Positions 23,698 through 35,959 are shown, counted from the first letter of the stretch. The stretch is 64,000 nucleotides of DNA from Cyathus striatus (GCA_025738555.1 JAOVFP010000014.1:2294001-2358000); one strand, 5' to 3'. Translations and numbers: made by a program. The notes: generated from the sequence alone by a model not told the origin.

Positions 23698-25317
23698 CCA
23701 GTCATCACCGAATCCGAGCAAGAGATCGAAACCCTGCTTACCAACGTGTTACCAGGCGCCTTTGAAGGATCAGACTCAGAAGTAGGAGATAGTCCAGAGC
23801 GCATACTTAAGAATTTATTCATCGAATCAGAGATAGTGCCTGTCAAAAACGAGCCAGTTCAAGAGCCAGTCCCAATAAATACCGTAGCTCCCATACCTGA
23901 GATAGTCACCGTGGCAGACCAAGTAGTACCCCAAGCGGCTGGTGAAGCAGCAGCAAATCCACCTGCGAGACGACAAGCGATGCCGAAAGATATGCCAGAT
24001 CCCTTTAGCAGGGACACGAATAAGTGGGATGGAAAAGGCACACAAGTCAGATTCTGGCTGAAAAGTCTACAGTCCTGTTTCGAGCGTTACTCGTTTGAGG
24101 ACGAAGGCGAACGTATAGCTTATGCACTACAAACGATCACTCATAGTCAAGTACAGGATATCATATCACAGTTTGCAGAAGCTCAAGGAGTTTTGTGGGA
24201 CGCGTTTAAAACCCGTCTCCTAAAGGAATATGATGAAGATGCAGACGTAGGATGCGCCTCTCAATTGGCTAAAATTGTAAGAAAGCATGAGACGATCAGT
24301 CCCAAGGACAAAAAGGCGTGGAAAGCATTCAAAAGAGAGTTTGAGATGGCGGTAGCAATATGCGAAGAGAATAAAGTGATCTCAAATTCGACTATTGTAA
24401 AGAAACTGCTTAAAGCTTTAAGCCGAAAGTTTAAAGATACCTTGAACCAACGATTAGATTTAGTCCCTGAGTCAGTAGAAGAGAGGAATCCGGATGACCC
24501 CTACGACTATAAAGTGGTACTCCGAGTGTGTGACAGCATTGTGAAGAAGTGGTTCTTGGGAGACGACTCAGATTCGTCGGATTCCACGGATTCAGACGCT
24601 AGCTCCGACTCAGATGTTCCAGTTAAAAACTCGTCGAGAAAGGAGAAGAGGAAGGCACGGAAGGAGGAGCTGAAGTTAACGAATATCCCAAGGCTACCTA
24701 TCAAGAAAGAGACCCCAGAGGTCAACATCAAGAAGGAAGTGACAGAGGCAGTTACACTGGGAATGAGTGCGCTGACGAAAGAATTCCAGACCATGCTGGC
24801 GAATCTTCAGAAGCCACCTCCTGCAGCACCGTCCAACCAACCCCCTAATACCAATTGGACGACATACCAGTTCCGAAACCAAGGGTATCAAGGAGGGAAT
24901 GCAGCCTATACTTCACCAGCATCGAGAGGGTGTTATTACTGTGGACAATGTAGTGAGAACATAGCGAATTGTAAAGTCAAGGCTAAGGATATTGCGGACA
25001 GAGTCATTAAAGAGGAGTTTGGTATGTTAACGATGTGTGGGACCAATGAGAAAATAAGGGGGCCCTACCCGCTTAAGAAAATCATAAATGAAATGTTAGC
25101 TAGGAAAGAGTCAGAGATACCAAAGCAAGCGTTGTACCACCAACCCTCCGAACAGCCTCTCACGCAGGAAACAGTATCGATGATGATGGACCAGATGGGT
25201 CAAATGCAACAGATGTTGCATGAAGTGTGTCGGCGAGTGATGCCTGAGGAAACGGCACCCACTGAGACAGTCGCACAAAACATGCAGACATGGTCTGGTA
25301 AGCAGTCAGGTTTCTAG
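23698..25317 (+). pseudogene. gag: Gag, Ty3/Gypsy retrotransposon
   Basis: An open frame of more than 520 codons ends at TAG 25,315. The first in-frame ATG-type start is unclear, because a TGA lies at 23,692 just before the frame, close to the palindrome junction. The original start was probably upstream of the insertion or was altered by it. A capsid-like helical region runs from about residue 85 to 220 (segments VRFWLKSLQSCFERYSF, KDKKAWKAFKREFEMA). A serine/aspartate-rich stretch and a basic KEKRKARKEE patch follow. A zinc-knuckle CYYCGQCSENIANC sits near 24,930. Its spacing is C-x2-C-x4-[E]-x4-C, with glutamate where histidine is normal, so metal binding is doubtful. Gag would form the virus-like particle and package the RNA. 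Confidence 0.8.
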
Positions 25318-26575
25318 ACGGTTCAAGGAAGGAGGCACAGCGACCCGAAGTCATAACGACCTCGCCTGCGGCTGCTAGTGTACCGGAGGACCGACCTATA
25401 AATAAGGCCGTATCATTCAAAGAAGACGAAGAGATAATTGAGATAATTAGTGAGGATGCTGGAGCCATGGCTGACACAGAGTCAGATATGGAACCCGCAC
25501 CCAAACCCGTAAAAATATTAAAAAGAAAGAAAAATGACATAACCCAGACAAAAGAAGAAAAATATATAATAGAAAAAGAGTTACCTGATTTTCCGTACCA
25601 AAATGTAACCGAGCTACAACCAGCACCAGTTCACTTGCCTATTCCGGCATCTGAATTACCAAAAAAGTCACCTAGCTACACGTGCCGAGCGGCCATGGAA
25701 ACGAAAGTGCAACTGACGAAAGTCGTAGACAAGTTGTTGGAGATCCCTGTAGTTATTTCTCAGAGAGATTTATTGGCATTAGCACCTGGTGTGCGTGCAG
25801 ACTTACATGCACGGTTAACTACGAAACAACAGCCAACAGTAGCTAATGGGTTAAATGAGGACATCTCAAATGATCACAAAAGCATACCAGTCCAAATCGA
25901 AGAAGTAGAAGATGAAGATGCGCCAGGAAGGTCCTTACCAGACATTAATTGGGTTTTCGTTCAGGACTGCAATCTACCAGTAACTGAGAAATCCATGCAA
26001 GATGGTAAGGACAATCGTGGAAACTTTGTAACTGGTGGATGGAATGTCTCAGACCCTGTCACCCAATATTTGGGATCGCTTACTAATGGACTAGAAAAGG
26101 GAATCATTGTGGCTAGAGACGCGGAAGCGTTACGAGCCGTCACTGGATCTATTTACGGTGTCCAAATAGAGGAGTGCTTACTCGATAGTGGGTCACAGAT
26201 AGTCTCGATGAGTTTATCAATGGCGGAGAAATGTGGGTTACAGTGGGACCCTGACACGAAAATAAATATGCAGAGTGCAAATGGCGGGCTGGAAACGACT
26301 TGTGGACTTGCAAGAAACGTTCCTCTCCAGCTTGGGAAGATAATGGTGTACCTACAGGTACACATACTTAAAAACCCGCCTTATCAGCTACTGTTGGGTA
26401 GACCCTTTGATGTCTTGACGGCTAGTCAGATTCAGAACGGCACGGATGGAACACAGTTGATCACAATCACGGCACCGGGCTCCACGGACCGGATGGTGAT
26501 TCCAACATATCCGCGTGGGAAGAAACCGAAAGTCGGTGAGGAAGAACAAAATTTTCATTACTCGATGAGTTGATG
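25303..26575 (+). pseudogene. pol: Pol N-terminal part with retropepsin-type protease
   Basis: The frame is open from about 25,303, overlaps the end of gag by some 15 bases in the -1 frame, and stops at TGA near 26,573. The first 200 codons are acidic and low in recognisable structure. The protease region near 26,165-26,430 has the active-site motif LLDSGSQIVSM (Asp-Ser-Gly) and the later LLGRPFDVL flap-helix motif. Protease would cleave the Gag-Pol polyprotein. The overlap and direction fit the usual -1 frameshift expression of Pol, although no strong slippery heptamer stands out. The frame change at 26,570 is not explained by domain architecture and is probably an indel. Confidence 0.75.
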
Positions 26576-28587
26576 GGAGATCGAGGAGAGTTGGCAGTTA
26601 GCATTGTACAAGATGCAGATGGGAAATTTGTGATTGACGGGTATTACCAACAAGAAAAACCAAAAACATTGTTAAAAGAGGAAATAAAGTATGCCTACCT
26701 ACTTGCCTCGGCAACGGATGGTGGTATAGAAGATAAAGAAGCGCAAAAGCAACTGCTTCAAGCCATGTTGGCAACCCATGTGTTAGATACGCCTGGGGAG
26801 TACAGTACTTTTCGGCTTTAGGAGGAAAATCCGGACAGGCGCCGGTAGCAACCAGAGAAAACTTCGTTGGATGAAAATACAAACCTGTTGCTCAGAAAAC
26901 AAGACCGGTTCTTGGGGACGTTCCAGAGGAATTCCACATTAAAAGGGAAATTAAAGGCGACCCGCTGGCGGACTTACCAAAGTTACCAACGAGCCCCCCG
27001 GAGTTTGTTCCCACGCCTGAAGGACGATACACGATGGAACATAAGGAGTACATTGATACCCAGCATTCAGAGGAATTTCTATGGACAGAAGAACGTAAGC
27101 TCATGCATTGGATAATGTCAGCACACGACGAGGCATTTGCTTGGGATGAAACTCAGAAGGGGAAATTCAAAGAGGAATATTTTCCTGCTGTGCAGATCCC
27201 TACAGTGCCGCATGTACCTTGGGTAGTTAAAAATATTCCTATACCACCGGCCTTATATGAGGATGTCTGCAATATCATTAAAGCTAAGATCAATAGTGGT
27301 GTTTATGAGCCGTCCAATTCATCATACCGTTCAAAATGGTTTTGCATTATTAAAAAGGATAAGAAAAGTCTACGACTTGTTCATAGTCTTGAACCTCTGA
27401 ATAAAGTAACCATAGCTCACTTGGGTCTGCCACCAGCAACTGAGGAGCTAGCAAATCATTTTGCAGGACACGCCTGTGGTGGTATATTAGATCTCTATGT
27501 GGGATATGATGAGCGGTTGCTGGATGAAAAATCGAGAAACTTAACGACTTTTCAAATGCCGTTTGGCGTGCTCCGACTAGTGACTCTACCAATGGGCTGG
27601 ACAAATTCTGTAGCTATTTTCCATGATGATGTGACATATATCCTGAAAGATGAGATGCCAGAGTACACTAAGCCCTTTATTGACGACGTACCTATGAGAG
27701 GTCCTGAGACACGCTATGAACAACCAGACAGATCCTATGAAACTATTCCTGAAAATTCGGGGATCCGGCGATTTATATGGGAATATTTTCACACTGTTAA
27801 CAGAATTCTGCAACGAATGAAGTACGCAGGGGGAACTTTCTCGGGAAAGAAGTCAGTCATTTGTAAAGACGAGTTCATTGTGGTAGGTCACCGAGTTTCA
27901 TATGAAGGCAGCCATCCTACGCACCATTGCATAGACACTGTGATGAACTGGGGAGACTGTGCAAATTTCAGTGAAGTCCGAGCATTCTTAGGGACTGTTG
28001 TGCAAGGGCACCTGAATATTCCGAAATTTGTGGATGTCGTGGCACCTCTGTATAATTTACTTAAGAAAGATGCGCTGTTTAAATGGGGTCCTGAAGAGAA
28101 AGCATCACAAGAAGCCTTGAAGAAAGCATTGAAAAATCATTTACCAATCTGTCCCCCTAACTATAAAAGTAAACAACCACTGGTAGTTGCCGTGGACACG
28201 TCTTACATAGCTACGGGATGGTTGATTTATCAATGCGACAAGGAAGACCCCTCAAAAATCTATTACATAAGATTTGGGTCTAAAGCGTTAACAGACAGGC
28301 AGTCAAGATATTCACAGCCCCGACGAGAACTCGTAGGATTGCGCATGGCACTGGAAGAAGATAGATACTTACTTGTCGGATGTCGTAACTTAGTGGTTGA
28401 AACAGATGCTAAGTACTTGTTTGGAATGCTCAATCATGCAGGTGAAATGATCAACGCGTCTACTAATCGCTGGGTGGATTTCATATGTACCAACTTTGTG
28501 TTTACAATAGTTCACAAGGCTGGGAAAACTTTTGGGCCTGATGGACTTTCCCGCCGACCTTTCTTTGAGGGTGACCGAACGGACTAG
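26576..28587 (+). pseudogene. pol: Reverse transcriptase and RNase H of Ty3/Gypsy
   Basis: A short frame (26,570-26,821) leads into the RT frame by a further -1 step near 26,805. That frame has a TGA near 26,873 and is then open from about 26,876 to TAG at 28,585. RT landmarks are GILDLYVGYDER (motif A), FQMPFGVLRLVTLPMGWTNS, and FIDDV (motif C, with Phe for the usual Tyr). RNase H follows with VAVDTSYIATGW, the RRELVGLRMALEE glutamate and VVETDAKYLF. The domain order RT then RNase H, with integrase after it, fits Ty3/Gypsy. Two nonsense codons and at least two frame changes mean it cannot be expressed as one polyprotein. Confidence 0.85.
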
Positions 28588-30399
28588 GTATTTTCAGACG
28601 AGTCAGAGGACGATGAGAAACCTTTCAAATTAGTTAAAGCTTATGCAGACGATCCTGATCCCTTGGAATTACATGAGTTCTTTGATGACATTGATGCGCG
28701 AGGTGGTTATATGTTTACTATAGCTGAAAGTATCGACGACTTTGTAGACGACTTAGAGGCCGCAATGGAAGCAGCAGAAAAGGAGAATATTCTGCAACGG
28801 GAAGCTATTAACTCACCCGAATGTAGTGAAACTCAACGAGTTTTTTTACAGCAGTTTATTAATACCACTGTGTTGCCAGACGTAGCGCTCAAGTTTGATC
28901 CGTCTCAAGGAGAACCTTATCCACATGACATGAGAACCGATTATGGTCTTCTGATGGACAGTTGCGTGGAAGTGGTCAGGAAATATCTTTTCAGTAATAT
29001 GGAGCGCCCTGATGGTATGGACCGGTCGGAATACAGGAGATTCCGGAAATTTGCTGGTAAATTTGCCTTAGAAAATGAAAAACTATATTATAAAGATGGT
29101 GATGCGCTACCTCGTTTAGTAGTAACGCAGGAGCAACGCATGTATATGTTGTGGGCGGCACATGATGTGTTGGGCCATAGAGGGGTATATGCAACTCATA
29201 GACTTTTGAACTTGAGATTTTGGTGGCCACAAATGGAAATGGATGTACAATGGTACGTTTCCACGTGTGAAATCTGCCAGAAACAACAGAAGAGTCTGTT
29301 CAAATCACCTGCGGTTCTGACAGAAACACCTTCGATTTTTCAAGTTCTACATGCAGATGTACTACACATGGGAAAAGATGTATCAAACCAGTGCAAATAT
29401 ATTGTACATGGGCAGTGCGCACTTTCTTCATGGGCGGAAGCACGAGCATTAAGGAGTGAGAATGCAAGAACCATTGGGCTATGGTTGTTTGAAGACATTC
29501 TATGCCGCTGGGGTTGCATTCAGTGCATTGTAACAGATAATGGAGCGCCGTTTGTAAAAGCGTGCGCCTGGCTACAAGATAAATACAAAGTACCCACGAT
29601 CACAATTTCTGCATATAATTCAAGAGCCAATGGAGTTATAGAACGACCCCATTGGGACTTATGGCAGATGCTAGTGAAATGTACGGAACCTGCACTTAAC
29701 AAATGGTACTGGTTTTTACACCATGTACTTTGGGCGGATCATATCACAATCTGTAAGCGTTGGGGGTGTTCTCCATTCTTTATGGTCACAGGCGCACATC
29801 CGGTATTTCCTTTAGACGTGCAAGAAGCAACTTGGTTAACGACGCCTCCGGCAGGCGGTCTGAAGACAACGGCGGATTTAGTAGGATTGCGGGCCCGAGC
29901 CCTGGCCAAACATGTTTCCCACATTGAAACAATGAGGTCAAAAGTGACGGCAGAGAAAATTCGACAAGTTAAGAAAGTAGAGGAAGACATTCAGAACCGT
30001 GTCCGTGAATGGGTGTTTAAACCTGGAGATCTGGTCCTGGAAAGGAACCCAACAATTGGCAAGTCAGCTAACCGGAAAAACTTAGCAAGATACAATGGAC
30101 CATTCGTTGTTATTGCTCGTTCAGAAGGGGGAAGCTACATACTCGCCGAGTTGGACGGGTCCCCTTACGACAAAAAGATCGCCCGTAATAGAGTTATACC
30201 TTATTTAGCTCATAAACATATTGAACTACCTAAATGTGTGCATGAGGCGATTGCCATCTCTGCAGAAGGTTTTGCGAAATTATTAAGTGCCCCAGAACCT
30301 CTTGAAGACCTACAGTTCCAAGATGTCCGCATCAAAGGCACTTTAGAGCAGTCAGACGACGAACCTGATAATAGGGTGAAGAGGGAAACTCGGGGTTGA
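28588..30399 (+). pseudogene. pol: Integrase of Ty3/Gypsy
   Basis: In the same frame as RT, separated from it by one TAG at 28,585. The HHCC zinc domain is at about 29,160-29,285 (HDVLGHRGVYATH ... CEICQKQ). The catalytic D-D-E core follows: HADVLHMG near 29,350, IVTDNGAPF near 29,530 and NGVIERPHWDL near 29,635. A GPF/Y-type module (RYNGPFVVIARSEGG) lies near 30,095. The C-terminal tail is acidic, with no chromodomain. Integrase inserts the cDNA. The domain itself looks undamaged, and the stop upstream is the obstacle to its expression as part of Pol. Confidence 0.85.
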
Positions 30400-31520
30400 A
30401 GGTTCCTATACAAAGAAAAGCGAGTCGCTGGCACGTCCGTCCAGCGTTAAGGTTCTAAGGTAATAAAACACAATAATCAGCGACGAATACGAACGAAAAC
30501 AGATGAGAACTTCGAGTTGAAGTTCTGAGATGAAAATTGAGTGAACGAAGTTTCTTCGACGAGTTTGGACGAGTATAGCGGTGCAGTACGTTACAGACAG
30601 CGACAGAGAACGATTTGGAACGCTTAAGACGAGGGCTCGAGGGGGGTGAACTTCACTGGATTGCTCGAGATTGACATATACAGTTTAAATAGTGAAAGAC
30701 AAAGAAATATACCTAAAAGAGCGAAATGAGTGTAAGTAAAGCCAAGAAAAAGATAGTATTAGAATAATTGTTTCAAGGAGACGAAACACGAGCTTGTTTT
30801 CAATAGAATGCAGAGAATGAATAAGAAGATAAGGAGAGAAAAGAATATATTGAGATCTTGATATGGAGATGATTAGATTTAAAGGTGCCGCTGTTGAGCG
30901 GTCTCTCGGTTACTTGAGTCTGTGTTGCAAACATTCCTGTGGTGGTCTTGGTGTCATTTATATGGTTAGTGTTGTGGCGAAGGGGGTGGAGGCGGAGAGC
31001 GTCGGGGAGCGTGTTGAGGTGGCAGAGACGATAGCGTAGACGCGCTGTTTCGAGCTTGATGACGTGAACACGTCACGTGACTGAACGCGTTCACAGATCT
31101 TGTAGAATCGTTCGTTCCACAGTGCAGGCCGAACGCCTGCTCTACAAGGGGAGAGTCAGGCGAGGAATCAGAGGAGATCAAGACATTTTTTAATACACAA
31201 AGTCATTTCCAGGAACGTTGCCAGGGGGTCCTTCAAGTCCTCCAGGTAGCTACTTCCATGTCGACATAAAAGAGGAGGAGAAAACACCGTAGATTAAAAA
31301 ACTCAAGTAGACTACATACAATGTATATACAAAGAGACATCATCTACGACACGTTACTCAATGGGAAGGGAAGTTGACGAGTTTTTGGTAGAACGAGAAA
31401 ATTTTGGAAAAACCCACATAAAAACGTAGGAAAATATAGTGTCTTGGAAATACACGGTTATTTCTGTGTATTCCCCAGTCAGGTTCACATGTACATGCGG
31501 ATCGTAGCACGAAAATACTC
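30400..31520. other. Purine-rich spacer after integrase
   Basis: About 1.1 kb between the end of integrase and the 3' end of the antisense genes. It is rich in GA-type sequence on the plus strand, with no frame of interest. It probably contains convergent 3' ends of the sense genomic RNA and the antisense transcripts, but no clear polyadenylation signal could be fixed. Confidence 0.4.
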
Positions 31521-31529
31521 ACCTCAGTG

Positions 31530-32817
31530 GCAATAACACCGGGGCACAAGTGTGAGATGTCCTCGGCAATCTTCTGGACATTGAGCCAGTGCCACTCACA
31601 CTCGGAAGCAGCGTCGGCCAAAGCGGTAAGATGGAGGAGAGTGACTTGGTCGGTGAACAACACAGTCTGACCTTCATGATGCATCGCAGACGCGCGATCA
31701 GTCACACCGCATACCCAAGTGACAAGGCCGTAGGGGGTCTCTATTTATAATACAATGCATCAGTAATATGTTCAGGGTCATCAAGTGCATCAAAGAACGG
31801 AGCGTACTAGGCATGACAGTCTCCTGCTTCGCACGTTTCCTGAAAGACAGCTGCTCATACTTCTTGAACGAAGGGCTGTCCCTGTCCATATTAGCCAGTG
31901 CGCCGTATGGAAGACTATGAGTCTCAGGACGCCCATTGGGTCCTGCAGAAGGAGTGGTGTTCGCCTACAGAGGAAAGTCAAGGAGTTTGTCAATACATCC
32001 GATTAGCACAGATATGGGACTTACGGTGGACCCCAGAACGGTGGCAGTATCGTCAACCTGCATGGCGTTGAGGGCCTGTGTCAAGTGTCGAACACGTTGG
32101 TTAGTTTTAACGGGACGCAGTGCAGCGGCTAAGGGAAATCACATACCTCAGTAGCTACAACTGGGTTGGAAACCAATGCCGTACCAGTTTGGGCCACAGT
32201 GGCAGGCTTCTCCCCCTCAGACTCATCGCTCCCAACAGTTAAGGCACTCTTCCGAGTAGAACGCTAGCAGTGGGACTGCGACTCAGTAAAATGTGTGACT
32301 CAGAGAGAAACACGGCTCGTACCTTCCGCTTCACCGTCGTAGCTGCACTCACAGGGGTAGCAGGCGGGACCAGAACGTCGGTGGCAACGACGACGACCTC
32401 CTCGACAGGAAGGGACCGGACCGATTGCGCCTCACGCAACTGGTGAATATGTTTGACGGCATTGAAGACGTAGATAGTCTGATCGCGCAGTAGGGGAACT
32501 TGTTTCTTCTCCAACAAGTTATAAGCCTTGCGAAGGGTGAACATGGCCTCTCGAAATGGAGCTTCAAGGGCGATATCACCATGATCCCATGCATACGCAA
32601 CGAGCCTTTGCTATAGGCAAAATAAGAAATAAGTTCTACTACACAAAACTGAACGCCTATAACAACGCACCATGCGTGGAACCAAGTCCAGTAAATCGCC
32701 GTGAACCTCCTGAGTGTTGCCGTTGTCATCCTGCAGAGTGGTATGGGCATCGTTAGCCAACAAACGAAGTTTGGTACTGGCAGTAAGAAAAGCGGAAGGG
32801 GTTTCGAAAGTAGACAT
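31530..32817 (-). pseudogene. Antisense accessory gene 2 of the Gypsy element
   Basis: A spliced minus-strand gene. Exon 1 is 32,683-32,817 (45 codons, starting MSTFETPSAFLTASTKLRLL). Exon 2 is 32,323-32,610 (96 codons, with RLVAYAWDHGDIALEAPFRE, a helical segment). Further phase-0 exons follow: one ending SNPVVATE before GTATGTG, a 17-codon exon ALNAMQVDDTATVLGST, and one starting ANTTPSAGPNGRPETHSLPY. The reading frame then breaks near 31,800 and 31,740, where DDPEHITDALYYK-type sequence continues in other frames. A segment near 31,530-31,700 with VLFTDQVTLLHLTALADAAS is likely the last exon region. The family is not recognised. The product would be acidic to neutral, soluble and helical. 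Its start lies 67 bases downstream of the stop of antisense gene 1, suggesting a tandem pair. Confidence 0.6.
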
Positions 32818-32883
32818 AAGCAACGACGGATGGGTCACAATTGGAGAGAACTGAAAATCGGGCGAATGAATACATAAAACTAT

Positions 32884-34576
32884 TTAATGACGACCCTTGC
32901 CTTTGCCTTTGCCCTTGCCCTTAGCTTTACCTTTGCCTTTCCCCTTCACAGGAGGAGGACTCGGGTCAAGCTCGTCCTCACCAGAGTCAGAGTCAACGTA
33001 ACCAGAACCTGCGGAGTTGTTAGCAGCGGCACCATTCCCTTCTTCGTCACTAGAAGAAGTATCGACGGCATCAAGGTCTTGAAGACGAGGAAAACCGTCA
33101 GCCTGAGCAATGTGCAACCCCTGCAAAGTCGTGGGAGGAACAAGAGGACCAGATGAGGGGACTGGCATCCTACCCAGGAGCAGACCCACGGAAGCGACAT
33201 GAACTTGGAGGGCATTGGAGAGAGTGATTTCGAGCTGGGCACATTCCTCAGGAGGGGGCAAAACAGACTCGATAACCCATTGAGCCAGAGCACATAGCTC
33301 ATCAAAATTCTCTTTGGTAAAATCAGCTGAAACGACGTTGCTCTCCACCAAGAAATCCCAGGAGCACTTATGAATGATCTTGCGAAGACGTTCGACCATC
33401 CGCACTCGAAGCCGAAGACTGTGAATCAGGTCGACAGCATGGCGAACAGCGGAGATATGGGCAGTAAGATCGGCTTCGTCAATGGCAAGACCTAGTTCCA
33501 CCAGTTCTGTAGACATATATGGCATAAATGAGTCAATACTAGAGCATTGGAAGCAAAGTCAATGACTTACGAGGTAAGGAAGCCAGACCAGTCCCGTGAG
33601 CAACAGCTATTTGGAAATTGGCGGCTGGAGTTATGAGCTGCAGGCTGCAGGAACCCTTCGAAGATGAGATACAACGGTCACAACGACGACCGAGTGTCCC
33701 AGAAGGACAGGGAATGGAGTCAGCTGTACAATGAAGACAAGACCGAAGGCCTTGAGCAGCTAGTACATCTTGGAAGCTATCGAAGAATGCCTGCATGGCG
33801 AGCGGCTGATCTAGGAGCACCTGGGGAAGGTCGGCCTGTTTGCGTTGACGAGAACGACCACTAGTGGACGGGCCTTGGGTTTGGGAAACTTGACGAGATA
33901 CCGAAGCAGAGGCAGGCTCCCTGGCACCACGAGTAACAGATCGAGTAACTCAACCAGCAACAGGTGCCGAAGGATGCTGAGCCACTGTGGACTGGCGAAC
34001 AGGACGAGATTTAGCTGGCAAAGATGGGTGTAAGACGCACAAAAAGTCAAAATAGCAGCTTTTAAACAACCGGCTTACCAAGGGGTGTATCACTTTCTGA
34101 ATCCAACTCTTGAGCAGTAGTAACTGGCATCGGAGGGTTGGAAGGAACCAACAAGGCATCTGAGTCAGGAAGAACCTCGATCATGGGCAATGCAGGAGAC
34201 ACAGGAGCGGAACCAGCACTCAGTACAAGGGTTTTCAGACCAGGCAGCCCCTTAACATGTTTGTCTGTGGCAGGGACGCATTTGAGTAAGTCGAGAAAAC
34301 AAGAATGGGAGAAGCTCAGGAAACAGAGTACCGACCTTTCTTGAGTACGATGGCATGCGTTGGTGCAGAAGCCCGGGGAACAGTCGAGGTGGAAACAGGA
34401 GCCGGCAGGGCATCGTGCAAGGCAGCACCTTCAAAAACTGCCGAGTCCGTATCACTCGAAGAGTCGCCTGGCGCCTCAGGAGACGCCATCCTGGTGTCCC
34501 TGTCTAGAAGCGGACCCAACCTAGCAGAAAGCGAGTCCCCAGATGGACGAGCAGGCGCGGTAGGTGGAATAGACAT
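32884..34576 (-). CDS. Antisense accessory gene 1 of the Gypsy element, four exons
   Basis: Exons on the minus strand are 34,576-34,336, 34,264-34,079, 34,014-33,571 and 33,506-32,884. Introns are of 56-71 bases with GTCGGT, GTAAGC and GTAAGT donors and CAG/CAG/CAG acceptors. The exon lengths sum to 498 codons in one frame. The single defect is a TGA at 33,950-33,952. The N-terminal 150 residues are Pro/Ser/Asp-rich and probably disordered. A cysteine cluster CLHCTADSIPCPSG..RRCDRCISSSKGSC lies near 33,660-33,730. A helical region (VRHAVDLIHSLRLRVRMVER) follows. The protein ends in an acidic stretch and a Lys-Gly tail (KGKGKGKAKGKG). The cysteine spacing suggests zinc and possibly nucleic-acid binding. 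Its role in the element is not known. It could be read as near-intact if the TGA is suppressed or a sequence error. Confidence 0.65.
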
Positions 34577-34857
34577 AGTGAAGAGATGAAACAGTGCGAA
34601 GAGGTAGTAACTAAAAAGCGCGGGAGTTTGTTAAAATGCAACGGTTAAGAGAAAGCTGCGATAACGATCCCTTAGCTCCTAAACATGAGGGTTTTATACG
34701 AAATGACGAACCTGTTTCGGAAAAATCCAGACAACCACATGTTCTGAGTATGGGATGACAGTAAGCTTCGAAAACATGGCGACTTAACAAAATAAACTTC
34801 GAGGGTGCGACACCTTGGGAAAAACAGCGGACGATCATGACTGAGGACAGTCATTTA

Positions 34858-34873
34858 TTGGTTGGGGGGAGAT
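34858..34873 (+). other. Candidate polypurine tract
   Basis: TGGTTGGGGGGAGATG lies about 22 bases before the start of LTR identity at 34,896. A tract normally abuts the LTR. If the LTR really starts at TGAGACACC (34,873), then the 5' LTR has lost its first 23 bases. Confidence 0.5.
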
Positions 34874-34895
34874 GAGACACCTGACGAGCATACAC

Positions 34896-35959
34896 TACCT
34901 ATAGTCGTGGATTTTAGCTTTTTCTATACATGTAATTAGTACTCACCAAATGGTAACAAACATGGGTTAGTTACAGAATTGGAGTGAGACCCGAGCTGCC
35001 AGTTAAAAGTACTAAGAAGTACACTTACCAAGGGTGTGAATATGACCAAGCCTAAGGTAGTACTACGTGCAGAAGAGACAGATAAAGCAGCGGCGCTAAA
35101 CTCAGCGACTAAATGGATAACAGCCAGAACACGTCTAAACAACGCGTGAAGGTCACGTGATGGAACACGATCACTGCCCAAGAGAAGCAAGTGACGATGA
35201 AGCACCTCACTAGACGCCTCGGCAAACCCCAGAACCCCGAGCCAACCAATCGACTTCTCTCGGAGTAACCGGCGAAGCGATGTGTGTTTAATTAAAGTAA
35301 TAAGCCCTGAGCCCTGATAGATCTTTGCACTATTCTTAGCACATCCGCGTGTAGCCAATCCCGTCCCGACTGAAGGAACATGCGCGGCGCCATATTCCCC
35401 ATCGCGCAACCTCCTATGACAGACGCGCAACCCCCTGTCCAGCACGCTCCGTGAGCGTACGGCTTTCCCTTGTCAGTGATATAGTTTATGATCCCTAGTA
35501 CCCCGAATGTACCTATCTAGCACCTATACAGTACCATCAGCCACCATATTTCCAGTAGTATATAAAGTAGACGAGTTTTGCCATGTAGACCCAAGCTATC
35601 CCCTGCGCAGCTTCCGTTATAAAGTACTTTGACGTAGTGTAGTGAAATAAAAGCGTATTTTCTGAGATCATTGACTAGTAATTTGATTTGAGTCTAGTAA
35701 GAAGAAACCGCAAACTCATAGAGAATCGCGTGTTTGCCTCGTACATAGCCAGAGACGTTATCTAATCACTACTTAGTTATTCCTTAACCTTCCTATACAT
35801 CCCCCTTCCACCCCCTTTTGCCCGGAAGCATCCTTAATACTGATCTTCTGCGAAATTCCCTCCAAACTCGCCACCCCGTTACATTGTTTTAGGAGTAAGT
35901 AGTTATTATTACATAAGCTAGCTACTATCACCCCGTTGTAAACATCTCTAACCTCTTAT
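34896..35959 (+). repeat. 3' LTR
   Basis: Same length as the 5' LTR (1,064 bases) and no indels between them. It ends CTAACCTCTTAT, directly followed by GGCAGAAACACC, which is transposase coding sequence on the other strand. No short direct repeat links this flank to the left flank of the 5' LTR. Confidence 0.9.

Larger units (their letters stand above)
18728..35959 (+). mobile_element. Ty3/Gypsy LTR retrotransposon, nested and degenerate
   Basis: Two direct repeats of 1,064 bases bound 15.1 kb of internal sequence. Order on the plus strand is primer-site candidate, leader (split by a 3.35-kb palindrome), gag, protease, reverse transcriptase/RNase H, integrase, then two antisense genes, a G-rich polypurine tract and the 3' LTR. 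Integrase after RT places it in Ty3/Gypsy. No chromodomain was seen. It sits inside the transposase gene of the surrounding DNA transposon. Clean target duplication and TG..CA ends were not found. Without the palindrome it is about 13.9 kb, large for a fungal Gypsy element because of the antisense region. Confidence 0.9.
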
